NCBI RefSeq assembly: GCF_022539505.1
Contig: NC_061508.1
Span: forward strand, 62,815,754-62,879,753
Source: Lolium rigidum
Lineage: Eukaryota; Streptophyta; Magnoliopsida; Poales; Poaceae
DNA length: 64,000 nt
Reading direction: 5' to 3'
In this document: piece after piece, positions 23,201-34,387 of the stretch
Numbering within the stretch: position 1 is the stretch's first letter
Layout of the letters: the number at the start of each line of letters is the position of its first letter
Position numbers and translations under genes: made by a program
The notes under the pieces: model-generated
Told to the model about the DNA's origin: nothing
What the model saw: the letters and a program-made list of their open reading frames with translations, nothing else
Databases searched by the model: none

Positions 23201-23561
23201 CAACAAAATCTTAATTATATTATATGTAATTAGTATCGTTGGATTCGTATTGAAAAGAACTTTTTAATGATATTAATTTTATATAAATAATTTTTATCTA
23301 TTTGAAGTAATTCTTGGTCAAACAAAAAGCTCGTGAAACGAGGACGCCTTATTCCTTGAAACGGAGGTAGTACCACGGAGATGCATGCACGCTCGGTTGG
23401 TGGTTCAAATCATAACAGACACATGCAATCGCTCCTTGATTAGCGGAAGTAGAAGCGTGGGGACCCGGGTGAAGATCGAGCGGCCAGGCTACCTCTAATC
23501 GTACGGCTAATCACATGTCCGATCGGAAGCTAATATCGGTGTCCGATTTCTAGCGCTGCCC
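20264..23561. mobile_element. Mutator-like element (3.3 kb) with 9-bp target duplication
   Basis: The perfect 9-bp direct repeat ATAACTTAA flanks it (20255-20263 and 23562-23570). The ends are alignable but decayed inverted repeats: GG...CTATAGATCG...CGATGGCAAAGCTTTCG on the left, and GGGCAGCGCTAGAAATCGG...CGATATTAGCTTCC in reverse complement on the right. Nine-base duplications and long inverted repeats indicate Mutator. No transposase is visible; the interior holds more than twenty copies of (A)TGCTTC(C) between 20870 and 22990. A Stowaway MITE is nested at 23133-23372. The left part (20340-20780) is GC-richer and might be captured sequence. Confidence 0.65.
23133..23372. mobile_element. 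Stowaway (Tc1/Mariner) MITE nested in the MULE
   Basis: The terminal inverted repeats CTACCTCCGTTTCAAGGAAT and their complement at the right end are near-perfect, with TA at both sides. The 240-bp AT-rich core has no coding capacity. This is a typical grass Stowaway. Confidence 0.9.
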
Positions 23562-23570
23562 ATAACTTAA

Positions 23571-25608
23571 ACTTAAAAGATGTGCGAAAGGTGTGAGCAA
23601 ATGGTAAACAACAAGATTAAATGTTCTTGGAAAAAAGTTAGTATTTTATTTGTTTTGATTGTCTCTAACTGAACCGCAGATTATATTAGCTGGATGCATG
23701 AGTTCTTTAAGTTGTGCGCGTCCCACAACTCCCCTACCTGCCCCTTATAGGTAAACAAGGCATAAGATTAATGAACTTGAGGATTAAACCACCCACGCCA
23801 CGATCATGAGCAATGAAGGAATTAATTAAGGTTATGCCTAACCATCACATTAGCTTCTAGATATAAAGATGTTATTGTTTTTTAAGAGAAGAGCCATAAA
23901 TAGGCGCAGTCATATATAGAAGCAACTAGACCACTAGTGATTGATGTTAAGGCCAAGTTCATGATAAAGAAAGAGATTTATTAAGATATAAGTCCAACCA
24001 CCGTTGTGAGTTTAAAGTTTCCCATAAGCATACCCCTTATTACATGCAAACTAAAAATCAGGAGTAGGTTTCTATCACTCCCACACACCCTCATCAAAGT
24101 TATAGGAAATAGTGATGACCGTATGTGATCCCCCAACATATGCATTCATTCATACACATCCGTACATACATAATAGCATCGTAGAAGATAAAAAAACATG
24201 TATGCAACCAAGAAGACAAATTATTTTACTGTTGCCACAAACAAGTTACGACTTAAAACTTGACGTAGAGACAAATACAACACAAAAAATTTTTTTTGCA
24301 TCAACCATGCATCATGTTTGAAAAGAGATTATAGTGGGGATGTGATGTATAGGTGTTGTAGATGATGGTGATGGAGAAGTGCCTTCCCACAGGGGAGATG
24401 CAACCACAATGAAGGAGATGGCCACGACGGTGGCAGCCCGTAGCAGGGAGGCGCCGATGGCATCCTAGGAGTGGCAGACAAACTTGGGGATGGCAGCTCT
24501 TGCCCCCCTTCTTCCTTGGAGCTTCTTGGTGATGTGAATGTAGCTGCCAGCTAAGGGACAAACATTCGTGGCTTTTGGTGGCTTCACCGTAAAATAGGGT
24601 TTCTCATACATATGAAGTCATGGAGACTTCATCTTGTACATGGGATCTAAACTCTTTTGATTCAACGACTATTCGAAACTTCCACAAACTTCCTAGGGGT
24701 CCTCTATTTCCCCACAAGTCGTCCAAACTAATATATGGTCGAATCCATCATATATGATAATAATTTGAGTCAATGATGTCACCAACCTTCATATTTCCAA
24801 AACAACTTTTGTACCCTCTAGTAAAACCGCCACCGAGGGCATACAAACTCGAAATTTGATGAATTTTGTGTCTAGAATTAATCTTTCAACAAATTTATAG
24901 TTTAAATGTTTCCATTTGATGTTATCTTCGAGGTGCACCGGTGTGTACTTTAAAAATTGTTCTGCAGAGACAGAATTCAGAAAATCCAAATTTGACTCAA
25001 ATTAGGTATCCTTTGTGATATTCATGTAATTCCTACACAACAAAGTGTAAAACAAAGAATTGCGCACCTTTGCAACTATTAGTGGATTAATCCAAATGTA
25101 ATAAAGTTACTAAATAGTTGGGATCTTAACATACACCAAAGTTCACAAATAAATTTTACATGTATCACCAACGAGGCATACCGAACCTATTTCGGTTTCC
25201 CTCGATGGAGATCCCTTGAAAATGCCTATGGGTTGGAAGCCTCGAGGAGGTGGTTGATCTTTCTTTGATAATGATTTTAATGATATCATCGTGTTTTACA
25301 AGGCCCTTAACTCAGACTCTTCTAAGTTTTATGAGTATGACGGCCAAGAACCGGACATGATGACGATATCATTGTGCATCAGAAGGATAACAAGGAAGAT
25401 GACTAGCTCTAGATAGTAATATGCAGGTTAGTCGAACTCAGTACTTTGCTAATCCAACTACTTAAATTCAATAATGGCAACTCTCGAACAATGTTATATC
25501 CTATTACTGTTATATCATATGATATTACTATTATGTTTTGTGATATTGATGTTAAATTCAATGATAGTAGCAACTTATTTTTAAACACCTTCATGGTGTG
25601 CCCCTTCA
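23571..25608. other. decayed intergenic sequence, no supported gene
   Basis: I found no intact gene. The part around 24330-24560 resembles the GC-richer leader of decayed Triticeae LTR retrotransposons. Near 25255-25415 a short plus-strand frame reads DNDFNDIIVFYKAL..., which I do not recognise. The rest is AT-rich and unassigned. Confidence 0.4.
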
Positions 25609-25951
25609 GTAGCACGCCACTAGTATTTATTAATTTTTTTGAAAGAAATACGGTAGGGGAAGCTCCTACAGTGGTTTTTTTTGAAATAATAAGAATCCAA
25701 ATCTTCGTCCCTCTGGACTTGTACCTCGATAGCTGGGTTGTACATCCACTTCCCTAACTAAGTGATCTAGGCTCACTTCTTAGCACACCACTAGTATTGA
25801 TATTACTAGTAACCACTAGTATTGATTTTACTAGTTGCATGTCACCGATATGTTGCTAGTAACACTTACCAATGGCGCCAATCAGTGGTGTGGCAGATAC
25901 ATGCCACTAGTAGCGATTTTCACGCCACTAGTAGGCTATTCTGCACTAGTG
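25609..25951. mobile_element. CACTA transposon terminus (one end only)
   Basis: The stretch ends CTGCACTAGTG, the complement of a CACTAGTGCAG terminal repeat. Before it lie at least five subterminal repeats of the (C)CACTAGTA type (25616, 25788, 25815, 25906, 25925). The opposite end was not found, so this is a truncated or partner-less CACTA end. Confidence 0.65.
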
Positions 25952-26155
25952 TCCAAGTTTGTTTATCAAGCATATTAAAATCATGCAAATCTACCACCCT
26001 CCTTTTTTGGGATACACGTTCTCCACTAGGCACGCTAGTGCATTTTCTTTTGTTCCGATGTATCACCCGACTAAAGGACTTCCATTGAATCACTGATCTC
26101 CTTACAAATGTTCTTTGGAATATTGAATACAACCATAGCAAATGACCCAAGCCTT
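25952..26155 (-). pseudogene. LINE reverse-transcriptase fragment
   Basis: On the minus strand, translated fragments in shifting frames recall the C-terminal part of plant LINE ORF2, between the polymerase and the zf-RVT region: FVRRSVIQWKSF, then a basic stretch, then VDLHDFNMLDKQTW, equivalent to the family's GFRDLxxFNxALLAKQxWR motif. It stops abruptly at the CACTA terminus. Only about 65 residues remain. Confidence 0.5.
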
Positions 26156-27793
26156 AATATGAGAGATAAGTAATACCGGAAGAGTTACTGATTTACCTAA
26201 AATAGTTTTGAGATTTATTGGAATTGATCGAGTGAAGTTATATGGGAGCAATTAGGGCTTAAGTATTTTTTGAGAAGGTCCAAAAGAGTCCAGAATCATC
26301 GAAGTGGTGCCCGGAAAGGCACACCTCAAGATGATGGCCTCATGGGGCCCAAATGGGTTGGCATCACTATGCCCTAGCCCCCCCCCCCCTCGCTGGAAGG
26401 GAGCCAACCTATTTGGTAAAAGGTAGTTAGCCAAAGCGCGCCCCTACCACCTACCCGTTCCTTTTAGGAAGGGTCGGCTAGGGTTTGGAGGGGGGGGTCG
26501 GCTAACACCATCCCTATGGTACGGGTGCGTCCAAGGCCTTGTTTGTGTATATGTGTGTGGGGGGGGGGGGGGCATCTAGGTTGTCCCCTCTCCCGATAAC
26601 CCCCTTGCCTTTTGAAAGTGCATGGATCCCCCATGCATGTGTGGTTTTTGTAATTAATGGCAGTCCGTATGGACATGTTTTCATTGAGTTATATTTGTAG
26701 GAGTGGTCCATAGGAAATTATTGAACCATACGGTTGGCTTCAAGATTGCAAGAAGAATCAAACGAACAAGATAATTTAACAAGTATGTCTTTAAGACGAA
26801 GATGAGGTGAGCCCTCAAGTGTATCTTCAAGATATCAACATAAGGAAGAAAGAATAAATGAACTGCAAGTTCAAGATGGGCTATCTCGAAGAGGTCATGA
26901 GTTTAGCCTTTTATCCACATGGTGGTCATGAATATGTGAATATGAGCCAAAGAAGAAGCTCTCCCATAGTGGATTATGGGGGAGCAATCCACGAGACATC
27001 GTCAAACAAACACAATAAAGAAAGACGTTCCATCTTTGTGCGGTTAATATCGTCATCATCTATCTCAAGTGGAATGAGCAAGGCTAAGCTAGCTTTTCTC
27101 TTGGTAGGGTTTATTTCTTACCGGTCTCGTGGTGTAGTTGGGAGACCGTTTTATAGTATAGTTGGTTGTACTATCAAGAGGTCTCTCGAGTGAGTAACTC
27201 GATCGTATCGTTCGAAGAGAGCTCAAACCTTTGCATCCTTGGCATAATATTTCTTGGTTGTTATTTTGATCTTATCCATATGGTGTTTTAGAGCTTGTGA
27301 TTATTCTCGTGACAATCTCTAGTTCACTGAAAATGGATTCCGCATAAAATACTTGTCATGTGTTTTCGATATTGGAGTTTTTCTCGGTTCTTCACGTTGA
27401 GAGGTAGTACCTCTGAATTCAGAGAAAAATCTCCCTACTTGTTCTTAGTGGGCTAGCTCTTATTGTCCCATTTCCAACAAAATGTTTGATCTCAATCAGA
27501 TTTGCCAAACTCAAGATATTGCGTTTCTAGTTTTACCATTATTTCTTTTGAAAAAGAAAAAAGGGGGAATTGTTTTTGGGCCAAGCGACACCACCGCTAG
27601 CACTTTTGGGCCACAACCGGCCACCGGCTTGGTCCAACACCCGGTACCAGGCCGGCTCCTGGCTAGCCTCCTTGCGATGGCCAGCTGGTTGCCATGCGTG
27701 CACGCGCGATAGTGCCAGCGCCCATGCCGGTACTAACGGCCCATGTGCGTTTTTAGCACCCAACATGCAGAAAGCTGAGCTGCCCCTTTTAAG

Positions 27794-27837
<44 letters not shown>

Positions 27838-28033
27838 GATATTCTTCCCCATTTTACTCTCCACCATTGTTGACTATTTGAGATCTCCCCCCTCTATTTT
27901 CTCCATGAATCTTGCTCCTATTCGAGGAAAAGAGAGAGAAAATCTAGATCTACAATCCTACTAATCAAATTCCCCTCTTTCTGAGGGAAACATTAGATAT
28001 ATTTCTTGGAGAAATTTGGCGTTCCTACTCCTT
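26156..28033. other. unclassified repeat-like sequence, no gene
   Basis: No gene is supported. It contains C and G runs (26380-26391, 26491-26498, 26559-26572), a (CT)n microsatellite, and at 26630-27480 a low-complexity-free stretch that looks like the non-coding part of a retroelement. The part 27570-27760 is GC-rich with GGCC-containing inverted motifs. Confidence 0.35.
27801..27832. repeat. (CT)16 microsatellite
   Basis: An uninterrupted dinucleotide repeat of CT, 16 units. Confidence 0.95.
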
Positions 28034-28319
28034 TACTCCCTCCATTTCAATCTATAGTGCCTATAGATTTTCTGCATTTGTTTCATAATATAAGAGTATA
28101 TCTGTGTTTATTTGCAATATCTCCTCCGTTTCTGTTTTCACTTTCCTTATTTCTCTCCTACTCCGCAAAGGACTCCACAGCGGGATCGAGGGATCGGTAG
28201 ATCGGGAGTATTTATGTGATCGTGGTTTAGCTCTTTAGGGGGTTTTGTGTTAAAAAATGAGTTGCGCTAATTACCGTGCAGAAAATCTATAGGCACTATA
28301 GATTGAAACGGAGGGAGTA
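28034..28319. mobile_element. Stowaway MITE, 286 bp
   Basis: The ends TACTCCCTCCATTTCAATCT and its complement ...GATTGAAACGGAGGGAGTA are long inverted repeats (about 40 bp, including CTATAGTGCCTATAGATTTTC). TA lies at both edges. This is a classic Triticeae Stowaway. Confidence 0.92.
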
Positions 28320-28798
28320 TTATTTATCTCTTATTCTCCCAATAGCTTTTGTAGTTTTTTTGGAATTTGAGAGTCAGGGACTTGCCATTGTATTTGTTGC
28401 ATTGCTTTGAGTTCTCTGAGGTGGTACACATAATTAAGTGAAAATTCATGAGTATATCTCTTGGGGAGCTTGTTCCTATTGGGTATTCGAACAATATACG
28501 TCCTGGAATTCTTAGTGGTATTCTTGGGGCCTCTCCAATTAAGTTGTGGAGAATCCTGAAGTGTGAGGCCTTAGTGCTGACTTCTTGGGAGCCTCCAAAA
28601 GTTGTGGAGATAGCCCTAAGCTTTGTGTGGGTTTGGTGACCACCCAAAACATTCCTTAGTGGACCAAGGACTTCCCTTTTGGAGGGAAGGAATGAGGATA
28701 ATACAGTGAGACCTTCGTGATGTTTGGGGAGCCTTGTGCCTCGATACTGCTCCAACGGAGAGTATCACTTGCAAGAGTGTGAACTTCGGGATACATCT
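28320..28798 (+). repeat. decayed Copia-type LTR leader sequence
   Basis: The stretch has the same style as the R-U5 part of the Copia LTR at 30300-30540: TTGTGGAG, CTTAGTGGACCAAG, CCTTTTGGAGG and GACCTTCGTG motifs in the same order. It is probably an older relative. No coding sequence. Confidence 0.4.
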
Positions 28799-29728
28799 GA
28801 TGCATGTAAAATGCATACATGAACTTTGTCCTTTATCATATTGAATTCCCACATATTTGCAACATATATGATGATAATACCACGTTTTGCATTGATTTAG
28901 GGGGATTTACCAAGATCCCCTTTATTTGGGTTATAACACTGCAGAATAGGAAAACCCCGTGTATTTTTCACTTTCACAGGCCTATACAGAGTCAAATTGA
29001 CATGGGATTTTTGGAGCGTCACTTTTTCTTCGGGAGAGGCACCCTAGGCCCTGGAAGCACACATGGAGAGGCCTGAGGGCCGAAAGAGGCCAGGTGGCGC
29101 ACCAAGTAAGTTAGGGCGCGCCACCCTCCTCTTTCAGCCATCGATCGCCCGATTGCTCTGATTCTTTCGCCCACCGACTTTTTTTTCCCTAAAAACGACT
29201 ATATATATGACCTCGAAGAGTTCTCGGGAGGAGAGCGCCACACAAACATAGAAACACGAAAACAGAGGCTGTTGTAGAGAAGATTGGAGGGGGAAACTCC
29301 GCTGGAGGGATCTCCACCTTCACGAACGTCTTCATCATCAGCATGACCAAGAGAGAGTAGTCCACCTCTGGACTATGGGTTTGTGGAAGTATCTTGATCT
29401 ATTTCTCTCATGTTCTTCATAGTTCTTAGTGCCATATGAGCTACCTATCATGATTATGGTCATATTTGTAATACCTATGTGGTGGATCCTTATTCCATGA
29501 TATTGTTTTATGAGATCTGATCATATTATATTGTGAGATGTATTGATAGATGCATATTATGTACCCCGTTCTTAAGTATTTGTTCTGGTGAAACATATGT
29601 GCAAGAGAGTGTGTGGGGTGGTGTGTGTATTAGATGGAGTAGCATGGTTTTAGTGATTGGATAGTGACAATATGTTCAAGATCTATTATGGCTTTTCCTT
29701 TCTTTTGCTACCTCAGCAGGGATAAAGT
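28799..29728 (+). repeat. Gypsy-type LTR remnant
   Basis: It starts TGATGCATGTAAAATGCATA. It contains a TATATATA promoter-like stretch near 29200 followed by a transcript-leader-like segment (AGAGAGTAGTCCACCTCTGG, then TGGGTTTGTGGAAGTATCTT) typical of Athila-lineage LTRs in Triticeae. The right end is cut by the Copia LTR at 29729. Confidence 0.45.
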
Positions 29729-30760
29729 TGAAAGAACATCTCACCATAATTATGGTTTTGTGTTTGATGACAACATGTGTGATAATCTAATGTGGCTTAG
29801 TGTGGAGATATGATCTATAGTATGTTTGAACTGAGAATAATTAAAAGGGAAGAATCATTTGACGAAAAGGAAGAAGAAACGAAGGAAACAGGAATTTACA
29901 GGCCAGAAACTTGAGAATTTCCGGCCCCCAAAATTCGGCTAAGGACCTGAGGACCGGGCTCTCAGTACACCCCCCCCGGAAATTTGGCCGGACATTTCTG
30001 TCGAGGGGCCGGAAATTCTGGCACTAGATTCTGCAACAGCTCGATTTGGTGGGGGTATAAATAGCCCCTTCTTCTCCAAGCTTAGGTTGCTCACTCCCTC
30101 AAAAGTTCATCCACCATCATTGAGCCACAAGAAACACAAGATTCACTTGATCTCCTCCTCCAACCATCCAAAGCTCTTGATCTTTGGAGAATCGAAGGAA
30201 AAGACTCCAATCTACATCTTCACCGAAGCGATTTACATTTCCCCCTCATTTGTTTGAGGGCCCCTTTGCTAGTGTTCCCTTTTGGAAACCCTAGCGGTTT
30301 GTGGTTGATTTGATCTTGTTGTTGTGTTGTTGTTACAGCTATTGGGTGCCTCCAATTCGGTTGTGGATGTGAGCCTCGAGGAAATCCCTTAGTGGACAAG
30401 TGAACTAGGCCTTTGTGGCGTTGCTCACCGGAAAATAGGGTGAGGCCTTCGTGGCGTTGGTTAGGCCTTTGTGGCGACCACACCCCTCCAAACGTACACG
30501 TACTTCCCCTCAAAAGGAAGGAACTACAGGAATCATCCATGTGTCTCCGCGTGCTCCACTCTCGGTTACCTCTATCCTTGATTGCACTATTATATCCTGT
30601 CTAGCTATATCTTGCTTAGATTTATACCTTGTCATCTAGGGAAATTCACATAGTTGCATATCTAGAGAATTTACCTTTGTGTCAAGCCAAAATTGAAAAG
30701 TAACTAAACATTGGGTAGCACCTATTCACCCCCTACTAGGTGTGGCATACGATCCTTTCA
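29729..30760 (+). repeat. 5' LTR of a Copia element
   Basis: It starts TGAAAGAACATC and ends CGATCCTTTCA; the ends are inverted repeats (TGAAAG / CTTTCA). TATAAATAG at 30056-30064 is a good TATA box. A decayed Met primer site follows at 30763-30774 (TGTTATTGGAGC instead of TGGTATCAGAGC). Length 1032 bp. The 3' LTR lies outside the window. Confidence 0.75.
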
Positions 30761-30809
30761 ATTGTTATTGGAGCCTCGGCTCTTATTCCGGGCTTAACCG
30801 CATAAGAGT

Positions 30810-32472
30810 ATGCCATACGATGAGAATCCAAAAGGGGCCGGAAAGCCGGCTTCCATGGAAGATCTCAAGTCTTTGGAAACATCCTTGAGATCCTCCTTGG
30901 AAGCTAATATGGAAAATATGAAGAAACATTTTTTGGAGCTTCTAAAACCGGTCCCTCCCGCCATTCCCATCATAGAGGAAAAGGACAAGGACTCTTTAGT
31001 AGAGGGAGATGCTTCGTCCTCACCTTATACTACAAAGCCCTTGGATGGTGACCACTTAGCCAATGTTATAGTCGCTAATGCTTCTCCTAAAAAGGGCTTA
31101 GGTGAGAGCTACAATGCCGTTCCTTGGCGCTCTCCGGATCCTCCTGTCCCCAACCCTCATATAAACAATAGGGGTGATCCAACTAAGCTTAATGTTGAGG
31201 ATTTCAATAGGTGGCAATTTGAGTTTCACTCTCATGTGTGTAGTGCCTCCAATGAGCTTTGGAGAATCATTCTTGAAGGGTACAAGCCTTTCAACACCGA
31301 CAAATTGAATACAAGAGAAGAGGTTGATCACCAACTCAACTCTGTCGCTGTGAACATGATTCATCAAGCTGTGGGGTCAAAGGACTTGGCTTATATTCGG
31401 AACTTCGCCACCGCCAAGGAAGCTTGGGATGGATTGTCCGAAATATTTGTGGTAAGTGAAAGCATGAAGAGAAACAAGTATAGTGCTCTTTGGAACCAAC
31501 CCGAATGGTTCATGAGGTTTCCAGATGAAGATCATCACGAGATGTATAGAAGGCTTATATCCATTGACGATGCCTTTCGTAATGTGGATGCCCAACATAT
31601 TGATGACTTTTGGATCAAGGACAAGTATATCGATGCCATGATGACTTTTGAACCCATTGATGTCAAGAGTCTTCTTGGGAGGGAAAGCTATCCTAAGCTA
31701 ACGTCCTATCAAGTGGTGCACGAGATACAAGCTCTCAAGGTGGCCGAAAAAATTCTCAAGATTCTCAGAACCGTGCAATGGGAAAGGCAAGAGGTGCAAA
31801 TCTTGCTTTGAATGTCAATACGGTGGAAGAGGTGGACCCTCAAGAACCATATAGAACCTATTGGAACATGTCCTATCCGGAGGACTTGGAGTACCATTAC
31901 CACGACCATATGGCATTCCATGCAAGAACCTTTTGGGTTGATCCCTCCAAACCAAAAGAAGATAACATCAATAGTAACAAAGCAAGCGGGTTCAAGAGCT
32001 CGGGCCCAAGATCAATATCTTGCTTGAAGCGTGGTGACAAGTTCCACTTCATATAGAGAAACTCGTGGTGGGAGGCTCATTCCCAAGGACAAGAGCAAAG
32101 ATTCAAAGGTTCCCAACAAGAAACTCTTCATCAAGAATAAGAAGACCAAGAGTCCATCAAGAATTGTGCTATTTACTAAAGAGGAGTATTCTTCAGAGGA
32201 CAACGATAGTGACATTGATGAAGAAGAAACCACAAAGGAAATGTCCACTATTGCCACTACCACTACTCCATCTTCATCCCTCTTTGAATCCCCCAATGAG
32301 AACCCTCACATCAAGAATTCACATTTCTTCATGGCAAGATATTCCTTGGATACATTTATTGTGCTCTCAACTCAAGAAGAATATACTTCCGGGGATGATG
32401 ATGATGATGAAGAAGAAGATGAAACTTCCAATGGGTTGGTTGCTCTTGCGCCCATCTCCACTACCTCTTCAT
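30810..32472 (+). pseudogene. gag of a Copia element, frameshifted and truncated
   Basis: The first frame, 30810-31811, has 333 residues. It starts MPYDENPKGAGKP, has a charged coiled region, and then the UBN2-type Copia gag core (DFNRWQFEFHSHV, AYIRNFATAKEAWDGLSEIF, YRRLISIDDAFRNV, IQALKVAEK). At 31747-31752 a run of six A has lost one base relative to the continuing frame. Gag resumes as MGKARGANLALNVNTVEEVD and later as GGRLIPKDKSKDSK and an acidic EEYSSEDNDSD region. The zinc knuckle near 32018-32045 is degenerate (CLKR...KFHF instead of CxxC...H). The gene is cut at 32473 by an Angela LTR. The style resembles the SIRE/Maximus lineage. Confidence 0.75.
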
Positions 32473-32691
32473 TGTTGGAGATATGCCCAAGAGGCAATAA
32501 TAAAGTGGTTATTATATATATTTTTGTTTATGATAAATGTTTATATATCATGCTATAATTGTATTAACCGAAACATTGATACATGTGTGTTATGTAAACA
32601 ACAAGGAGTCCCTAGTAAGCCTCTTGTATAACTAGCTTGTTGATTAATAGATGATCATAGTTTCATGATCATGAACATTGGATGTTATTAA
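32473..32691 (+). repeat. first 219 bp of a plus-strand Angela LTR
   Basis: It begins TGTTGGAGATATGCCC inside the Copia gag (preceding 5 bp TTCAT). At 32691 it is interrupted by the minus-strand Angela; the duplicated target is ATTAA (32687-32691 and 62597-62601). The same LTR continues at 62602. Confidence 0.9.
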
Positions 32692-32790
32692 TGTAGGGAT
32701 TCGTAGCATAGAAAACAAAAATTTTCCTACCGCGAGAACGCAATCCAAGCCAAGATGCAACCTAGAAGATGGGAGCAACGAGGGGATGAA
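32692..32790 (-). repeat. 3' LTR of the minus Angela, distal 99 bp
   Basis: It matches 60840-60938, the same end of the 5' LTR. It is interrupted at 32790 by the Gypsy element (TSD ATGAA) and continues at 40947. Confidence 0.92.
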
Positions 32791-34387
32791 TGATGGCGTG
32801 TATTTCACACGTTCGTTGGGCAACCCCAAGAGGAAGGTATGATGCGCACAACAGCAAGTTTTCCCTCAGAAAGAAACCAAGGTTTATCGAACCAGGAGGA
32901 GCCAAGAAGCACGTTGAAGGTTGATGGCGGCGGGATGTAGTGCGGCGCAACACCGGAGATTCCGGCGCCAACGTGGAACCCGCACAACACAACCAAAGTA
33001 CTTTGCCCCAACGAAACAAGTGAGGTTGTCAATCTCACCGGCTTGCTGTAACAAAGGATTAACCGTATTGTGTGGAAGATGATTGTTTGCAGAGAAAATA
33101 GTAAAAACAAGTATTGCAGCAGATTTGTATTTCAGTATTAAAGAATGGACCGGGGTCCACAGTTCACTAGAGGTATCTCTCCCATAAGATAAAAGCATGT
33201 TGGGTGAACAAATTACAGTCGGGCAATTGACAAATAGAGAGGGCATAACAATGCACATACATGACATGATAAGTATAGTGAGATTTAATTGGGCATTACG
33301 ACAAAGTACATAGACCGCCATCCAACCGCATCTATGCCTAAAAAGTCCACCTTCAGGTTATCGTCCGAACCCCTCCGGTATTAAGTTGCAAAGCAACGAG
33401 ACAATTGCATTAAGTATGGTGCGTAATGTAATCAACAACTACATCCTCGGACATAGCGCCAATGTTTTATCCCTAGTGGCAACAGCACAACACAACCTTA
33501 GAACTTTCTGTCACCGTCCCGTGTGTCAATGCGAGCATGAACCCACTATCGAGCATAAGTACTCCCTCTTGGAGTTAAAAGTAAAAACTTGGCCGAGCCT
33601 CTACTAGAAACGGAGAGCATGCAAGATCATAAACAACACATGTATAATAACTTGATAATTAACATGACATAGTATTCTCTATCCATCGGATCCCGACAAA
33701 CACAACATATAGAATTACGGATAGATGATCTTGATCATGTTAGGCAGCTCACAAGATCCAACAATGAAGCACAATGAGGAGAAGACAACCATCTAGCTAC
33801 CGCTATGGACCCATAGTCCAGGGGTGAACTACTCACACATCACACCGGAGGCGACCATGGCGGCGTAGAGTCCTCCGGGAGATGATTCCCCTCTCCGGCG
33901 AGGGTGCCGGAGGCGATCTCCTGGATCCCCCGAGATGGGATCGGCGGCGACGGCGTCTCTGGAAGGTTTTCCGTATCGTGGCTCTCGGTACTGGGGGTTT
34001 CGTCACGGAGACTTTTTATAGGCGGAAGGGCAGGTCAAGAGGCGGCACGGGGGCCCCACACCACAGGGCCGCGCGGCCAAGGGGGGCCGCGCCGCCCTAT
34101 GGTGTGGCCCCTCCGTGGCCCCTCTTCGTCTCTCCTTCGGACTTCTGGAAGCTTCGTGAGAAAATAGACCCCTGGGCTTTGATTTCGTCCAATTCCGAGA
34201 ATATTTCGTTACTAGGATTTCTGAAACCAAAAACAGCAGAAAACAAGAATCGGCACTTCGGCATCTTGTTAATAGGTTAGTTCCGGAAAATGCACGAATA
34301 TGACATAAAGTGTGCATAAAACATGTAGGTATCATCAATAATATGGCATAGAACATAAGAAATTATCGATACGTTGGAGACGTATCA
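32791..34387 (-). repeat. 3' LTR of Gypsy copy A
   Basis: It is 1597 bp and nearly identical to 39340-40941. The TATA box is TATAAAAAGT on the minus strand (34011-34020). The differences from the other LTR are mostly 1-base indels at CTG/CAG. Confidence 0.9.

Noticed and set aside
23931..23945. CACTAGTG near 23933 as the left end of the CACTA element
   Set aside because: The bases after CACTAGTG do not continue the terminal repeat found at 25941-25951, and there is no TCC before it.
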